Notes under the pieces: generated by a model
The model's database searches: none
Seen by the model: the letters and a program-made list of their open reading frames with translations, nothing else
What the model was told of the DNA's origin: nothing
Assembly (NCBI GenBank): GCA_014764065.1
Contig: JACXUG010000006.1
Location: forward strand, 1-35,779
Source of the DNA: Campylobacterales bacterium
GTDB lineage: Bacteria; Campylobacterota; Campylobacteria; Campylobacterales; Sulfurimonadaceae
Reading direction: 5' to 3'
Length of the DNA: 35,779 nt
Part shown: one piece after another, positions 16,446-25,233 of the stretch
Layout of the letters: every line of letters begins with the position of its first letter
Position numbering within the stretch: the first letter of the stretch is position 1
Position numbers and translations under genes: made by a program

Positions 16446-17123
16446 TTAAGATAATAGCAGTTGCAGCACGTACTGCACCGGCTTGAAAAGCACGTATTGG
16501 CTCAGCGGCGTGATCAAGAGGATGATGACGATGAACATGCCGTAGGGCTCCAGGCGCTGGAACCACATGGCGATGTTATTCAGTCCCATCTTGAGCGAGA
16601 GGAACATGAGAAAGTGCGCGCCGTCGAACTGCGGGATCGGCAGCAGGTTGAAGACGGCGAGCAGGACATTGATCAGCACAAGTTGCATGACGACGAGGTA
16701 GAGGAAAATATACCCCAGCCCGTCGCTCTGCAGCGGCTGGTGCATACCCGTCAGGAAGACGGCGAAGAGCGACGCCAGGGCGAAGTTGTAGGCGATACCG
16801 GCGAGGCTGACCTGCATGGCGGCGTTATAGTCGCCGTTGCCGATGACGGTACGCATATTGACCGGGACCGGTTTGGCCCAACCAAAGAGAAAACCGCCGC
16901 CCATGCCGAGCAGCATGGGGATGAAGTACATCATCAGCGGTACGAGGATCGTGCCGACGGGGTCGATGTGGATCAGCGGGTTGATCGAGAGGCGGCCGGC
17001 ATGTTTGGCCGTCGTGTCGCCGTAGCGGTAGGCAACCCAGCCGTGCATGATCTCGTGGCCGATGATGGCGATGGCCAGCGCGAGGATGGCCGCGGCGATT
17101 TTCAGCAGATCAATAGAGTCCAC
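16446..17123 (-). CDS. Site-2 type intramembrane metalloprotease (M50)
   Basis: This 225-residue membrane protein of the M50 family carries H23-E24-x-x-H27 (GHEIMH) in its first helix and NLLPIPQFDGAHF with the third zinc ligand near the C-terminus. It is the short form with no PDZ or CBS domain, with about six hydrophobic segments. Such proteases cut transmembrane substrates; the target is unknown. The gene overlaps lepB by 14 bases, so the two membrane proteases are translated together. Confidence 0.9.
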   Translation of the reverse strand: MDSIDLLKIAAAILALAIAIIGHEIMHGWVAYRYGDTTAKHAGRLSINPLIHIDPVGTILVPLMMYFIPMLLGMGGGFLFGWAKPVPVNMRTVIGNGDYNAAMQVSLAGIAYNFALASLFAVFLTGMHQPLQSDGLGYIFLYLVVMQLVLINVLLAVFNLLPIPQFDGAHFLMFLSLKMGLNNIAMWFQRLEPYGMFIVIILLITPLSQYVLFKPVQYVLQLLLS

Positions 17124-17931
17124 GGTCGATCCCTTCCTCGCGTGTGCGTTCGGCGATCGCGCGATCCAGGTAGGGGGACTGCTCGAGATCGGTAGGGGTT
17201 TTGAACATGCGGTCCCAGCGGATCTCGTAGTTGTCGTCCATGCTGAAGTAGATGAACCACGGCGTCCCTTCGACCAGGCCGTAGGGGACAGGTCCCCAGA
17301 AGCGGCTGTCGTTGGAGTGGTCGCGGTTGTCGCCCATCATGAAGTAGCGCCCTTCGGGTACCTGGACCGGGCCAAAGTTGAAGATCGGTTGCGGGAACTG
17401 GCCGTCGTCGATAATATGCGGGTCGTGGTGAATGCCCGGGTGCTCTTTCATATAGGGGTTCTTGATCCAGAGACGCCCGTCGAACTCCTCGATCTCATGG
17501 GTGAAAGTGTAGTGCTGTCGGATATAGTCGTCCCCCTCTGCCGGGTGAAGGAAGAGATCCTTGTTGTAGACGAAAAGCTCGTCCCCCGGTGTCGCTACGC
17601 AGCGCTTGACGTAGTGCAGCGAGGTGTTGTTGGGGTAGCGGAAGATGACGATGTCGCCGCGCTGCGGTGTATCCCCGTCGATGATATGGCCGTCGGTGCC
17701 GGGAATGAGCGGGATCTCCAGGAAAGGGAGATGCGGAGTGGAGATGCCGTAGGCGAACTTTTTGGCGAAGAGGTGGTCACCGATGAGCAGGGAGTCCTTC
17801 ATCGAGCCGCTGGGGATACGGAAGGCCTGGGCGATGAAGAAGATGACAAAGAGGACGATAATAACCGTCCCCGTCCAGCTGTTGGAAAAACGGTAGGCCG
17901 CCGTTGCGGCATTTTTGACTTTCGTTTTCAT
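17110..17931 (-). CDS. lepB: Signal peptidase I
   Basis: This 273-residue inner-membrane serine protease removes signal peptides from exported proteins. One N-terminal helix (about 20-36) is followed by SGSMKDSL with nucleophile S43 and YVKRCVATPGD with the general base K109. GRYFMMGDNRDHSNDSRFWG is box E. The frame is open further upstream to 18036, but ATG 17931 overlaps the folD stop as ATGA and gives the usual short cytoplasmic tail. I recall folD followed by lepP in Campylobacter as well. Confidence 0.95.
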   Translation of the reverse strand: MKTKVKNAATAAYRFSNSWTGTVIIVLFVIFFIAQAFRIPSGSMKDSLLIGDHLFAKKFAYGISTPHLPFLEIPLIPGTDGHIIDGDTPQRGDIVIFRYPNNTSLHYVKRCVATPGDELFVYNKDLFLHPAEGDDYIRQHYTFTHEIEEFDGRLWIKNPYMKEHPGIHHDPHIIDDGQFPQPIFNFGPVQVPEGRYFMMGDNRDHSNDSRFWGPVPYGLVEGTPWFIYFSMDDNYEIRWDRMFKTPTDLEQSPYLDRAIAERTREEGIDRGLY

Positions 17932-18785
17932 CGGCGCTCTTGTGCGTGAAACTCGGCCGCTTTGAGGGTGTTTTTCAGCAGCATGGCAATCGTCATCGGA
18001 CCGACGCCGCCGGGGACCGGGGTGATATAGGAGCACTTCGGTGCGACGTTCTCATAGTCGACGTCGCCGACAAGGCGGCCGTCTGGGGCGCGGTTGATGC
18101 CGATATCGATGACGATCGCCCCCTCTTTGACCATGTCCTCTTTGATCAGGTTGATGACCCCGGCACCGACCAGGACGATGTCGGCGTTTTGGGTGTGCAC
18201 TTTGAGGTCCTTGGTATGAATATGGGTGACGGTGACTGTCGCGTTGGCGTTGAGCAGCAGGGCGGCCATCGGCTTGCCGACGATGTTGGAGGCGCCGACG
18301 ACGACGGCGTTTTTGCCCGTGAGGTCGATCTTGTATTCGGCGAAGAGCTCCATGACGCCCAGCGGGGTACAGGGGACGAAGCCGTCCAGGCCCGTCATCA
18401 GGCGCCCGGCGTTATAGGGGTGGAAGCCGTCGACATCCTTGCTCGGGGCGACGAGTTCGAGCAGGCGTGTCGTATCGATGTGCGCGGGGAGGGGAAGCTG
18501 GACGAGGATACCGTCGATGTTCGGGTTGGCGTTCATCATCTCGATGGTCTGCTCGATCGCCTCCTGGGAGATCGTTTCGGGCATCTCGTGGGTAACCGAG
18601 TAGAAACCGGCGCGGTCGCAGGCCTTCTTTTTCATACCGACGTAGGCATGCGAAGCGGGGTCGTTTCCAACAAGAATGACGGCGAGACCCGGGACGCGTC
18701 CGGTCCTTTCCTTGAGTTCGGAGGCTGCGATGGCGACACCTTCTTCTATCTTCTTGGAGAGCGCTTTTCCGTCGAGTATCTGCAT
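17928..18785 (-). CDS. folD: Methylenetetrahydrofolate dehydrogenase/cyclohydrolase
   Basis: This 285-residue bifunctional enzyme converts 5,10-methylene-THF to 10-formyl-THF via the methenyl form, with NADP. YVGMKKKACD holds the catalytic lysine, QLPLPAHID and DVDGFHPYNAGRL are the substrate loops, and VVGASNIVGKPMA is the nucleotide-binding signature. TPVPGGVGPMT closes the protein. It is first in the array running to pepA and diverges from the cytochrome gene across a 61-bp AT-rich gap that must hold both promoters. Confidence 0.96.
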   Translation of the reverse strand: MQILDGKALSKKIEEGVAIAASELKERTGRVPGLAVILVGNDPASHAYVGMKKKACDRAGFYSVTHEMPETISQEAIEQTIEMMNANPNIDGILVQLPLPAHIDTTRLLELVAPSKDVDGFHPYNAGRLMTGLDGFVPCTPLGVMELFAEYKIDLTGKNAVVVGASNIVGKPMAALLLNANATVTVTHIHTKDLKVHTQNADIVLVGAGVINLIKEDMVKEGAIVIDIGINRAPDGRLVGDVDYENVAPKCSYITPVPGGVGPMTIAMLLKNTLKAAEFHAQERR

Positions 18786-18846
18786 TTCAACTGACCTAAT
18801 TATTTTTTTGATAATATACCCCTACTTCAATAAAAAGGTGCTTTTA

Positions 18847-19185
18847 ATGGCCCGTTGGCTCCTGTTTTTGGCGACCTTTCTTGCGGCGGAGGAATCCTTT
18901 ATCACCCCGCAGGAATACGCCGCGCAGCTCTACCATAATCCGAGGGGGATCGGCTGCAATCTCTGCCACGGCGAACACGGCGAGGGGAAAGTGATCGCCA
19001 ATTATACCGACAAGGGCGTTCGCAAATCGTTTACCGCACCGGCGATCAACGTCATCGCTTTCGCAGACTTTGACAGGGCCCTGAACGGACGGGTCAAGGG
19101 GATGCCGCGTTACTTCCTGACCGAGGAGGAACGGCATACCCTTTACAGCTACCTGCATCCAAAGGATGGCAATGTTTCACAATGA
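18847..19185 (+). CDS. Small monohaem c-type cytochrome
   Basis: 112 residues. A short signal peptide (residues 1 to about 14, WLLFLATFLAA) is followed by a class I-like cytochrome c with one C37-x-x-C40-H41 (CNLCH) site; M86 in KGMPRYF is the likely second iron ligand. It would act in the periplasm as a small electron carrier. The frame is open upstream into folD's antisense strand, but ATG 18847 with AAGG upstream begins the signal peptide and is clearly the start. Its last 20 bases overlap the CitE-like gene, an unusual coupling of a periplasmic cytochrome with a cytoplasmic lyase. Confidence 0.88.
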   Translation: MARWLLFLATFLAAEESFITPQEYAAQLYHNPRGIGCNLCHGEHGEGKVIANYTDKGVRKSFTAPAINVIAFADFDRALNGRVKGMPRYFLTEEERHTLYSYLHPKDGNVSQ

Positions 19186-20107
19186 TCTTCCCGCACTGGA
19201 ACGGGCTGCGGGGGCGCTTGACATCGGTGCCCTGGACGCGCTGCTTTCGTCCCAACCCCGCACCCTGAACACCGCGGCGACTTTTCATGCGCCGCTGATG
19301 CTCTCCGCCCACCGCGTCAAGCACCTCGCCAAGATTCCGCAGCTGGCCGCCGACGCGGTGATGTTCAACCTCGAAGACGGGGTCTCCGAAGCGCAAAAGC
19401 CGGTGGCGCTGCGCCTCTGCGCCATCGCGCTCTCCCGTCTTCCGCAGTCTGACAAGAAGCTGATCGTGCGGGTCAACCCCCTTGACGAGGGCGGGGCGGA
19501 GGAGATCGCTTTTCTTGCCCCCTTCATGCCCGACGCCATCCGCGTGCCTAAAGTCCGGACGGCGGAGGAGGTCGAACGGATCGCCGCTATGGTACCGGCG
19601 CCCATTGAGATCCACCTCTCCATCGAGACGAAAGAGGCGTGGCTGGCGTTGAGCACGCTGCGTGTCGATCCGCGGGTAAGCACCTTCTACCTCGGCATCC
19701 TCGACCTTTTCGCCGACCTGGGGCTCGACCAGACGCTGATCACCCCGGAGAACCCGACCATGCGCTATCTGCTGCCACACTTTTTCGTCACCTGTCGCGC
19801 CCTCGGCGTCAAACCCGTCTCCTTCGTCTACCAGGATTACCGTAACGAGGCGGGTTTTGATGCATGGCTGGCCCTGGAGAGCGAGATGGGGTTTGATGCA
19901 AAGGGATGCCTTTCGCCGAAACAGGCGGAGCAGGTAATGGCGGCCTTCGGACAGGACGAAGCAGCATTGGCGAGGGCGCGGGAGATCGTCGCACTCTTCG
20001 AGGCCGAGCGCGCCAACGGGGTGACGGGTTTCACGCACGAGGTGTACGGTTTTGTCGATGAACCGATCTACAAAGGTGCGCTGGCCCTGTTGAGGGGCGC
20101 GGAGTGA
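19166..20107 (+). CDS. CitE-like CoA-ester lyase (HpcH/HpaI aldolase family)
   Basis: This 313-residue TIM-barrel protein resembles citrate lyase beta subunit and malyl/citramalyl-CoA lyases. FNLEDGV carries the metal-binding Glu-Asp, RVNPLD the substrate Arg, RVPKV the strand-end motif, SIETKEA the second metal site, and LGILDLFADLGL the conserved loop. The usual N-terminal RSxLFVPG is weak (LMLSAHRVKHLAK). No citrate lyase alpha or gamma subunit is near, so a stand-alone lyase or thioesterase on a malyl- or citramalyl-type CoA ester is more likely than citrate lyase. The ATG at 19166 has AAAGG upstream; 19172 is a possible alternative. It overlaps the symporter gene by 4 bases. Confidence 0.82.
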   Translation: MAMFHNDLPALERAAGALDIGALDALLSSQPRTLNTAATFHAPLMLSAHRVKHLAKIPQLAADAVMFNLEDGVSEAQKPVALRLCAIALSRLPQSDKKLIVRVNPLDEGGAEEIAFLAPFMPDAIRVPKVRTAEEVERIAAMVPAPIEIHLSIETKEAWLALSTLRVDPRVSTFYLGILDLFADLGLDQTLITPENPTMRYLLPHFFVTCRALGVKPVSFVYQDYRNEAGFDAWLALESEMGFDAKGCLSPKQAEQVMAAFGQDEAALARAREIVALFEAERANGVTGFTHEVYGFVDEPIYKGALALLRGAE

Positions 20108-21333
20108 CCCGCCTGCGCGCGGCTCTCGTTTCGACGAACGGCCTGATTCTGGCCGGTATCGTGCTGGGCGCGCTCTTCGGGGCGTTCTTTCCCGAACTGG
20201 CCCTGGCACAGCGGGTGATGGGCCAGATCTTTGTTGCGCTGCTGAAGATGCCTGTCGTCCCTCTGGTGTTTGCCAGCATCTTCGTCGCCATCGCCGGGCT
20301 GGGGACGCTGCACCACCTGAAAAATATGGGGCTTCGTACGATCGGGCTCTACCTGCTCACGACGGCGCTTTCCGTCTTGCTGGCGATCGTCGTCATGAAC
20401 GTTGTCGGTATCGGGGAAGCGGTCTCCGCCGAAGGGGTCGCGTTCGCGCAGGCGCACGAGATCAAACTCTTCTCCTTCGAAGCGATGCTGCTCGGATTTA
20501 TCCCGACGAACGTCTTCGCGTCATTGACGAACGGGGCGATGATGCAGGTGATCGTCTTCTCCATCCTCTTCGCGATCGCGAGTCTCTACCTCAGCGACCA
20601 CCACCAGGGAGTGATGCTCGACTTCTTTACCGGGGTCAACAACGCCATGCTGAAGATGGCCGAATGGGTCATCAAGCTGACGCCTATCGGCGTCTTCAGC
20701 CTCATCGCCTACGTGATCGCCGACGAGGGGGTCGACGTCATTCTCGGGCTCTGGAAATATATGCTCGTCGTGATCGGGGTGATCCTGCTGCACGGGCTGC
20801 TGACCCTGCCGTTTCTTGTCGCCTTTTTCGCACGTATCAACCCATACCATTATATGTGGCGGGTCAAGGAAGCGATTCTGCTCGCCTTTTCCACGGCCTC
20901 CAGCGCTGCGACGCTGCCGGTCTCCATCGAGGTGAGCGAGCATAAAGGCGGTGTGCGGCGGGAGAGCGCCGGGTTCGTGCTGCCGCTGGGTGCAACGGTC
21001 TCCATGGACGGGACGGCGGCGTACCTGGTCGTCGCGGTGCTCTATATCGCGACCCTCGCCGGGGTGGAGCTCTCTTTGGGCGACCAGGTACTGCTGGGGG
21101 TGACAGTCGTGGCCCTCTCCGTCGGCGTCGCCGCACTGCCGAGCGCCTCACTGGTGATGATGGTCGTCATCTTGAACCAGATCGGGCTTCCGGCGGACTA
21201 TATTGGCCTCATCGTCGCCGTCGACCGGGTGCTGGACATGTTCCGCACCTCCCTCAACGTCACCTCGGACCTGATGGTGACGAAGATCGTCGATGTCACA
21301 ACGCGCAAGGCGGCGCTGGAAGCGTCGGACTAA
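20104..21333 (+). CDS. Dicarboxylate/amino acid:cation symporter (DAACS, GltP/DctA family)
   Basis: This 409-residue inner-membrane carrier has eight membrane helices and two re-entrant loops by family. The hairpin motif AFSTASSAATLP (serine-rich HP1), GATVSMDGTAAYL (the NMDGT site, S for N here) and DMFRTSLNVTSDLMVTKIVD (the TM8 substrate region) are clear. Members take up C4 dicarboxylates or glutamate/aspartate with Na+ or H+; the arginine in MFRTS is compatible with dicarboxylate binding but not decisive. The GTG start overlaps the lyase stop (GTGA), so uptake and the CitE-like enzyme are probably linked. Confidence 0.9.
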   Translation: MTRLRAALVSTNGLILAGIVLGALFGAFFPELALAQRVMGQIFVALLKMPVVPLVFASIFVAIAGLGTLHHLKNMGLRTIGLYLLTTALSVLLAIVVMNVVGIGEAVSAEGVAFAQAHEIKLFSFEAMLLGFIPTNVFASLTNGAMMQVIVFSILFAIASLYLSDHHQGVMLDFFTGVNNAMLKMAEWVIKLTPIGVFSLIAYVIADEGVDVILGLWKYMLVVIGVILLHGLLTLPFLVAFFARINPYHYMWRVKEAILLAFSTASSAATLPVSIEVSEHKGGVRRESAGFVLPLGATVSMDGTAAYLVVAVLYIATLAGVELSLGDQVLLGVTVVALSVGVAALPSASLVMMVVILNQIGLPADYIGLIVAVDRVLDMFRTSLNVTSDLMVTKIVDVTTRKAALEASD

Positions 21334-21345
21334 ACGCGTGCGTTC

Positions 21346-22260
21346 TCAATAGCCGCGCAGGTAGTAGCCGAATTTGTAGCGTACCAGCGTCTTCTGCTCC
21401 GGCTGCGGGTATTTCCAGTAGACCGATTCGATCGTCTCCTTCGTGACCTCGTCGAGCAGGAAGAAGCCGCTGTTGCGCACGGTGCGGAAATCGGTCATCC
21501 TGCCGTCGGGGTGCAGGTAGAACTCAACGATGTTGTAGTCGTTGACGCGCATGTTGTTGGGGATCATCGTGCTGCCTGTGGCGTTGAGCTGGGTCTGGGT
21601 GAGGCGGCGCATGATCTCCTGGTTGTCAAGCAGATACTTCTGTTCCCCTGCGCTCAGCTTGCCGAACGCGTCGCCGTAGGCCTCGCGGATATCGTCCGGG
21701 ATGCGGCTTTCGCGTTTGGCGGACGCCGATGCGGCAGAGGCTTTGCTTTCGACGTTCTTCTGTTTTTGCGACAGTTTGGCAAAGAGGTTTTTATGCTCCG
21801 TCGGCACCGCGGTGGCATTGGTCTCGGCCGTGATCTGCTTTTCCGCTTTCATAAAAGGGATGTAGGGCTTTTCCGGCGGGAGCGGTTCCGTCTTTGCGAC
21901 CCGTTTCTGCGGCTCGGCGATCTTTTTGGGCGTCGGGATCTTCTGCTGCGGTTTGACCGGCGTCGGCTGGGCGACGGGGAGTTGCTGTTGCGGCTGCGGG
22001 AGCGGCCGGGACGGGGGAAGCTTTTCGAGCTGCTTGCCCTTCGGCATCGGCGGGACTTTTTCTGCCGGCGGGCGCTTGTTCGGGAGCGCGGCGTTCTTCT
22101 TGGCTTTCGGACGCTCTTTGAGCGCGACCTTGATCCGGTGCTCCTGGAGTTTCGGCTCGACCGGTTCGGTGACGAAAACGAAGCCCACCAGCACGAAAAA
22201 CATCAGGATGAGCAGGTGGAAGAGTACGGCAATGATCAGGGCGGCAGTACTTCGGCTCAT
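21346..22260 (-). CDS. tonB: TonB-like energy transducer
   Basis: 304 residues. One N-terminal helix (about 7-31) anchors the protein in the inner membrane, followed by a long proline- and lysine-rich periplasmic stretch (about 50-140). The C-terminal TonB-type domain (about 225-304) has [15 protein letters not shown] and [12 protein letters not shown]. TonB passes proton-motive energy from ExbBD to outer-membrane receptors, but neither exbBD nor a receptor gene is adjacent, so it may serve another envelope process. It converges with the symporter (12 bases between stops) and its promoter interlocks with that of hemL. Confidence 0.82.
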   Translation of the reverse strand: MSRSTAALIIAVLFHLLILMFFVLVGFVFVTEPVEPKLQEHRIKVALKERPKAKKNAALPNKRPPAEKVPPMPKGKQLEKLPPSRPLPQPQQQLPVAQPTPVKPQQKIPTPKKIAEPQKRVAKTEPLPPEKPYIPFMKAEKQITAETNATAVPTEHKNLFAKLSQKQKNVESKASAASASAKRESRIPDDIREAYGDAFGKLSAGEQKYLLDNQEIMRRLTQTQLNATGSTMIPNNMRVNDYNIVEFYLHPDGRMTDFRTVRNSGFFLLDEVTKETIESVYWKYPQPEQKTLVRYKFGYYLRGY

Positions 22261-22321
22261 CGGGTCGATGTTTCCTTCCAGCCGAGATGCGCTTTTGCCG
22301 GCCGTTGCTTAAAGTGGGGGA

Positions 22322-22343
22322 ATTATAACCCATTTGCTATAAT
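22322..22343. promoter_or_regulatory. Interlocked divergent promoters of tonB and hemL
   Basis: ATTATA at 22322-22327 is a perfect TATAAT on the minus strand, for tonB. TATAAT at 22338-22343, preceded by TTTGC, serves hemL on the plus strand. Only 10 bases separate the two boxes, and together they form a 6-bp inverted repeat. Two polymerases could not occupy both at once. Confidence 0.6.
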
Positions 22344-22410
22344 GGTGGGAAAATTCAGGGGAGTTTGCGCGCCGTCGCCGTGCCGCACACCCCCTTCTTA
22401 CGGACGGTCA

Positions 22411-23694
22411 ATGAATATTACATCCTCGATTCAGGCATTTGAAGAAGCACAGACATTGATTCCCGGCGGTGTGGATTCGCCGGTACGCGCCTTTAAAAGC
22501 GTCGGCGGGACCCCGCTTTTTATTGAAAAGGGGGAGGGCGCGCACCTCTACGACATCGACGGCAACGCCTATGTCGATTATGTCCAGAGCTGGGGGCCGC
22601 TGATCTTCGGCCACCGCGACGAAGCGATCGAGAATGCGGTCTGCGACGCGGTCCGCCACGGGCTCAGTTTCGGGGCGCCGACCCTCTTCGAGAGCGAGCT
22701 GGCCAAGGAGGTTATCGGGATCTTCGACAGCATCGACAAGGTGCGTTTCGTCTCCAGTGGCACTGAAGCGGTCATGAGCGCCATCCGTCTGGCGCGCGGC
22801 TATACGGGCAAGGACGACATCATCAAGTTCGAGGGGTGCTACCACGGCCACAGCGACTCCCTGCTCGTGCAGGCCGGTTCCGGCCTCGCGACCTTCGGCA
22901 ATCCGAGCTCCCCGGGGGTCCCGGCGGACTTCACCAAGCACACCCTCCTGGCCAAGTACAACGACATCGAGAGCGTGCGCAAATGTTTTGAGGATTCCGA
23001 TAATATCGCCTGCATCATCATCGAGCCGATTGCCGGCAACATGGGGCTTGTGCCGGCGGACAAGGAGTTCCTGGCGGAACTGCGCCTGCTCTGCGACGCC
23101 CACGGTGCGCTGCTGATCTTCGACGAGGTGATGAGTGGTTTCCGTGCCACCCTGTACGGTGCCGAGTCCATCACGGGGACGACACCGGATATGGTCACGC
23201 TGGGCAAGGTGATCGGGGGCGGGATGCCGGTCGGCGCTTTCGGCGGCAAGGCCGAGATTATGGCGAAGCTCTCCCCGGAAGGGCCGGTGTACCAGGCGGG
23301 AACGCTCAGCGGCAACCCGGTCGCAATGGCGGCGGGAATCACCGCGGTTCGCAAACTCCGGACCAATGCCAAGCTCTACAGCGTGCTTGAAGCGCGTGCC
23401 AAGCGCCTGATGGAAGGGTTCGCAGACGCGGCTGCTAAACACGGTATCGCGCTGAAGACCGATGTACGGGGTTCGATGTTCGGCTTCTTCTTCAACGACA
23501 AACCGGTTAAAAACTTCGACGATGCGGCGGCCTCAGACCTGGAGCGCTTCGCCGCATTCCATGCCGGGATGTTGTCGCGCGGCTTTTACTTCGCCTGCTC
23601 GCAGTTCGAGACGGGCTTCATCTGTACGCAGATCACGGACGATATGATCGAAGCGACAATCAGTGCCGCCGACGACGTGATGGGGATGCTCTGA
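22411..23694 (+). CDS. hemL: Glutamate-1-semialdehyde 2,1-aminomutase
   Basis: This 427-residue PLP enzyme makes 5-aminolevulinate from glutamate 1-semialdehyde in the C5 route to haem. [18 protein letters not shown] is the characteristic N-terminus, [18 protein letters not shown] and FDEVMSGFR are aminotransferase motifs, and the PLP lysine is K266 in [11 protein letters not shown]. The frame is open far upstream, but ATG 22411 gives the normal N-terminus, with only a weak ribosome site. Transcription from the box at 22338 gives a leader of about 60 bases. The stop shares a base with the next gene (TGATG). Confidence 0.96.
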   Translation: MNITSSIQAFEEAQTLIPGGVDSPVRAFKSVGGTPLFIEKGEGAHLYDIDGNAYVDYVQSWGPLIFGHRDEAIENAVCDAVRHGLSFGAPTLFESELAKEVIGIFDSIDKVRFVSSGTEAVMSAIRLARGYTGKDDIIKFEGCYHGHSDSLLVQAGSGLATFGNPSSPGVPADFTKHTLLAKYNDIESVRKCFEDSDNIACIIIEPIAGNMGLVPADKEFLAELRLLCDAHGALLIFDEVMSGFRATLYGAESITGTTPDMVTLGKVIGGGMPVGAFGGKAEIMAKLSPEGPVYQAGTLSGNPVAMAAGITAVRKLRTNAKLYSVLEARAKRLMEGFADAAAKHGIALKTDVRGSMFGFFFNDKPVKNFDDAAASDLERFAAFHAGMLSRGFYFACSQFETGFICTQITDDMIEATISAADDVMGML

Positions 23695-24041
23695 TGGCCG
23701 ACAAACATTTGACTGGCCTAACCCCGGAGGGCGGTGAAAACGAAGAGCGCAAGCCGCGCCTCAAACCGATCGTCGAAGGGGCCGAAACGCTCTCGCTCGG
23801 CATCTCCATGGTCGTGGCCGTCCTGATCGGGGTGGCGCTCGGGATCGGTCTCAAGAAACTGACCGGTATCACGTGGCTGCTCTGGGTCGGTGTCGTCATC
23901 GGGATCGCCGCAGCGTTCCTGAACGTTTTCAAGGCCTATTCAAAACAGTACAAAGAGTTCGAGGAACTCTCCAAAAACCCGCGCTACAACCCCAAAACCC
24001 TGGAAGGTGACGACGATGACGACGCTGCGAAGCACTATTAG
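23694..24041 (+). CDS. AtpZ/AtpI-like two-TM membrane protein
   Basis: 115 residues: a charged N-terminus, two hydrophobic helices (about 35-55 and 60-80) and an acidic tail ending in DDDDDAAKHY. Layout and helix sequence (LGISMVVAVLIGVALGIGLKK) fit the AtpZ/AtpI family, small proteins linked to ATP synthase assembly or Mg2+ supply; I recall such a gene behind hemL in related genomes. No atp gene is in this window, so the ATP synthase link is by family only. Confidence 0.7.
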   Translation: MADKHLTGLTPEGGENEERKPRLKPIVEGAETLSLGISMVVAVLIGVALGIGLKKLTGITWLLWVGVVIGIAAAFLNVFKAYSKQYKEFEELSKNPRYNPKTLEGDDDDDAAKHY

Positions 24042-24537
24042 TCCTTTTCTCGCCGTCCATATTCTCCTGTACGGCCTGCTGGCCATCTCCAAAGCGGCCT
24101 TCCTCAACGCCCAGATCGCCTTTGTTTCCGCGTTTTCGATCCTGCTGGGTTCGCTCTACAGCTACCGGAAACTCGTGCAGCGCAATCTTGAAAGCGGTAC
24201 GGGGGTTCACCGGGAGGACCTGATAGAGAAGATCGACGATCCCTATGACCTTTATAGCGAAAGCGGAGAGGAGGTTGATGAGGAGAAACCGCTCAAGGAT
24301 GTCATCAAAGAGGAGAAGGCGCGCCTGAAGGCGAACAAGGCGACGGTGCGCAACGTCTCAAAATCTACGCCGGCGCTGCTCTCAGTCTACCGCCTGGTAC
24401 CGTACGGTATCCTGGTCCTCGGATTTATCGCCCTTGAAAACAACAATATGCTTTTGCTCTGGTATTTTCTGCCGGGACTGGCAGCGGGGATTGTGGCGGG
24501 GTTCCTGAGCGGAAAGGCGCTGTTCGCCTCCCGCTGA
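24016..24537 (+). CDS. Conserved-looking four-TM membrane protein of unknown function
   Basis: 173 residues. Two hydrophobic segments near the N-terminus (about 8-48), a charged cytoplasmic stretch rich in Glu, Asp and Lys (about 55-110) and two helices near the C-terminus (about 120-170) are visible. A GTG at 24007 is in frame, but ATG 24016 has GGAAGG at ideal distance and is preferred. The gene overlaps the AtpZ-like gene by 26 bases, so it is the third gene of the hemL operon. I do not recognise a family. It ends 9 bases from the convergent PAS-like gene with no visible terminator. Confidence 0.75.
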   Translation: MTTLRSTISPFLAVHILLYGLLAISKAAFLNAQIAFVSAFSILLGSLYSYRKLVQRNLESGTGVHREDLIEKIDDPYDLYSESGEEVDEEKPLKDVIKEEKARLKANKATVRNVSKSTPALLSVYRLVPYGILVLGFIALENNNMLLLWYFLPGLAAGIVAGFLSGKALFASR

Positions 24538-24546
24538 TCCGGCCGT

Positions 24547-25233
24547 TTACTGGTTGATGATGGGGATGTTGACCGTGACGGATTTCCTGCCCACCTCGCA
24601 GAAGAGGTGGTTATTCTTACACATCTGTTCAATCGCCGACTTGTAGACTTCGTCAAAAACGTTCCCGCTCACCTTGAGGGAGAAGAAGGTGTACTTTTTC
24701 TCTTCATAGAGGATGTACTCTCCGATACGGAAAGCGAGTTTCGTCGTGATCATTTCACTGCCGCTGAAGGATTCGTACATCTTGTTGAGCAGGCGGATGA
24801 ACTGGTCGGTGTTGAGGCGCGTTTCGGGCATCGTCGGGTCCAGGTCTTTCTGGAAGGATGATTTGTTCCCGATGGAGTTCGTCGCGATACAGAGGTCGAT
24901 GAGCGAGTAGATGTTGACGAGCTCGCCTTCGATCTCCGGGTGTGAGAACTGGAAAGAGGGGGTCTGGAAAAGGCGGATACCGATCTCCTCTTCGTTGACG
25001 TACCCGACCATGATCCCGAAGATCTTGAAGCGGCCGTACTCCAGCTCCATAAAGGTCGTTTTGAAACCGAAGGAGGGGCTGGCGTAGGTGGTGGCCAGCT
25101 CGAAGAGGGTGTGGTGGTCGACGGCGCCGAGCAGGTACTGCCCTTCGGCGTTGACGGAGAGAACCTTCCCCGAGGCACTGAAGAGGATATAGGGGTTGAA
25201 ATCGTATTCGATCCACTGCTGTTCGAAGGTCAT
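24547..25233 (-). CDS. PAS-like protein with a kinase-like C-terminal part, downstream of rpoD
   Basis: 228 residues. The N-terminal half (YDFNPYILFSASGKVLSVN through EEEIGIRLFQ) looks like a PAS sensor fold. The second half begins like a histidine-kinase dimerisation/ATPase module (LNTDQFIRLLNKMYES) but shows no phosphoacceptor His box, N box or glycine-rich G boxes, and ends KSVTVNIPIINQ. It may be a degenerate sensor kinase acting by binding. The start codon shares one base with the rpoD stop, so both are translated from the same mRNA. Function unknown. Confidence 0.7.
   Translation of the reverse strand: MTFEQQWIEYDFNPYILFSASGKVLSVNAEGQYLLGAVDHHTLFELATTYASPSFGFKTTFMELEYGRFKIFGIMVGYVNEEEIGIRLFQTPSFQFSHPEIEGELVNIYSLIDLCIATNSIGNKSSFQKDLDPTMPETRLNTDQFIRLLNKMYESFSGSEMITTKLAFRIGEYILYEEKKYTFFSLKVSGNVFDEVYKSAIEQMCKNNHLFCEVGRKSVTVNIPIINQ

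Noticed and set aside
21511-22410. Upstream 300-codon extension of the hemL frame
   Set aside because: It runs antisense through tonB; the normal HemL N-terminus begins at ATG 22411 after a consensus promoter.
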